Shown one piece after another: positions 63,807 to 64,000 of a stretch of 64,000 bases of DNA (positions within the stretch are counted from its first letter, which is position 1; each line of letters starts with the position of its first letter). The stretch lies in the NCBI GenBank assembly GCA_964460115.1, contig CAYWPR010000005.1:62001-126000 (forward strand). Direction: 5' to 3'. The position numbers were made by a program, and so were the translations under genes. This stretch comes from JAEUJZ01 sp964460115 (GTDB lineage: Bacteria > Myxococcota_A > Polyangia > Palsa-1104 > JAEUJZ01). The notes below the pieces were generated by a model. It did no database searches, had not been told where the DNA came from, and was given only the letters and a program-made list of their open reading frames with translations.

Positions 63807-64000
63807 ATGCGCAGGCACTGGGTTTTGGCGCTGCTTTTTTTCGTCGGGACGATTGGCTGTAAAAAAAACACGGCGGTACCGCTGCCTATACGCGTGACCC
63901 GCGTGGCAATCAGCGTGACCGAGCTCGAGGAACGTTTTTCGACGACGGAGCTGCGCGCGGCGGCGCAGCGCGGGCTTATTCGCGCCAATGTAGCGGTGGT
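63807..64000 (+). CDS. Start of a lipoprotein-like gene, cut by the window end (partial)
   Basis: The ATG opens a frame that runs to the window edge (64 codons seen). The basic N-region MRRHW, the hydrophobic LALLFFVGTIG and Cys18 followed by KKN give a lipoprotein-type signal, though Thr at -3 is unusual. The mature part starts with short strands (VPLPIRVTRVAISVTELEERF). The rest lies outside the window, so no function can be given. Confidence 0.55.
   Translation, partial: MRRHWVLALLFFVGTIGCKKNTAVPLPIRVTRVAISVTELEERFSTTELRAAAQRGLIRANVAV

Overview
The window reads as a contiguous piece of a moderately GC-rich bacterial chromosome, densely packed, with about 40 protein genes, no rRNA or tRNA that I can see, and no gene-free stretch above about 300 bases. 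The mix of regulators and envelope proteins suggests a deltaproteobacterium in the broad sense, most likely Myxococcota-like. It includes eukaryote-type Ser/Thr kinases, a kinase/AAA/TPR/GAF/PAS giant, sigma54 activators, RsbR-type STAS proteins, FadL-type porins, a CFI-box C-terminal sorting signal and many lipoproteins. That placement is inference from gene content, not from a marker gene.

Left part (1-21 kb): the tail of a DUF3857-type transglutaminase coupled to clpS; glmS followed by a coupled unknown gene; a Bax inhibitor-1 protein; an xylFGH sugar ABC transporter; a reaction-centre-type dihaem cytochrome divergent from a secreted metallophosphatase; a three-gene set (PhnD-like binding protein, TPR lipoprotein, CFI-box surface protein); a membrane cluster (SRPBCC protein, ICMT-DCC fusion, MFSD1-like MFS carrier); and a GAF-AAA-Fis sigma54 activator. 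The activator lies opposite a small secreted protein, and the shared intergenic region holds dyads and a partial -24/-12 promoter.

Middle part (21-33.5 kb): an RsbR-like STAS protein, a FadL-type porin, three peptidases (M28, P1/DmpA, DUF885), a HhH-GPD DNA glycosylase, a leucine-rich-repeat protein translationally coupled to a second STAS protein, and a divergent small sensor-like protein.

Accessory part (about 33.6-54.1 kb): a lipoprotein, a lone tyrosine integrase and an NTF2-fold protein. Next come a 3460-residue NRPS-PKS hybrid (C-A-PCP-C-A-PCP-KS-AT-ACP-TE) and, immediately upstream on the same strand, a 1646-residue regulator made of a degenerate N-lobe-less kinase, AAA ATPase, TPR region, GAF, PAS and a C-terminal STAS domain. 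A gene I cannot identify closes the block. The regulator/synthase pair is the most interesting object here: one assembly-line gene apparently governed by one large pseudokinase-STAS sensor.

Right part (54.3-64 kb): a DEAD-box helicase with a DbpA-type RNA-binding tail, a membrane Ser/Thr kinase 8 bp downstream of a double-length UvrA (four ABC modules in one chain), a small membrane-hairpin protein, and the start of a lipoprotein gene cut by the window edge.
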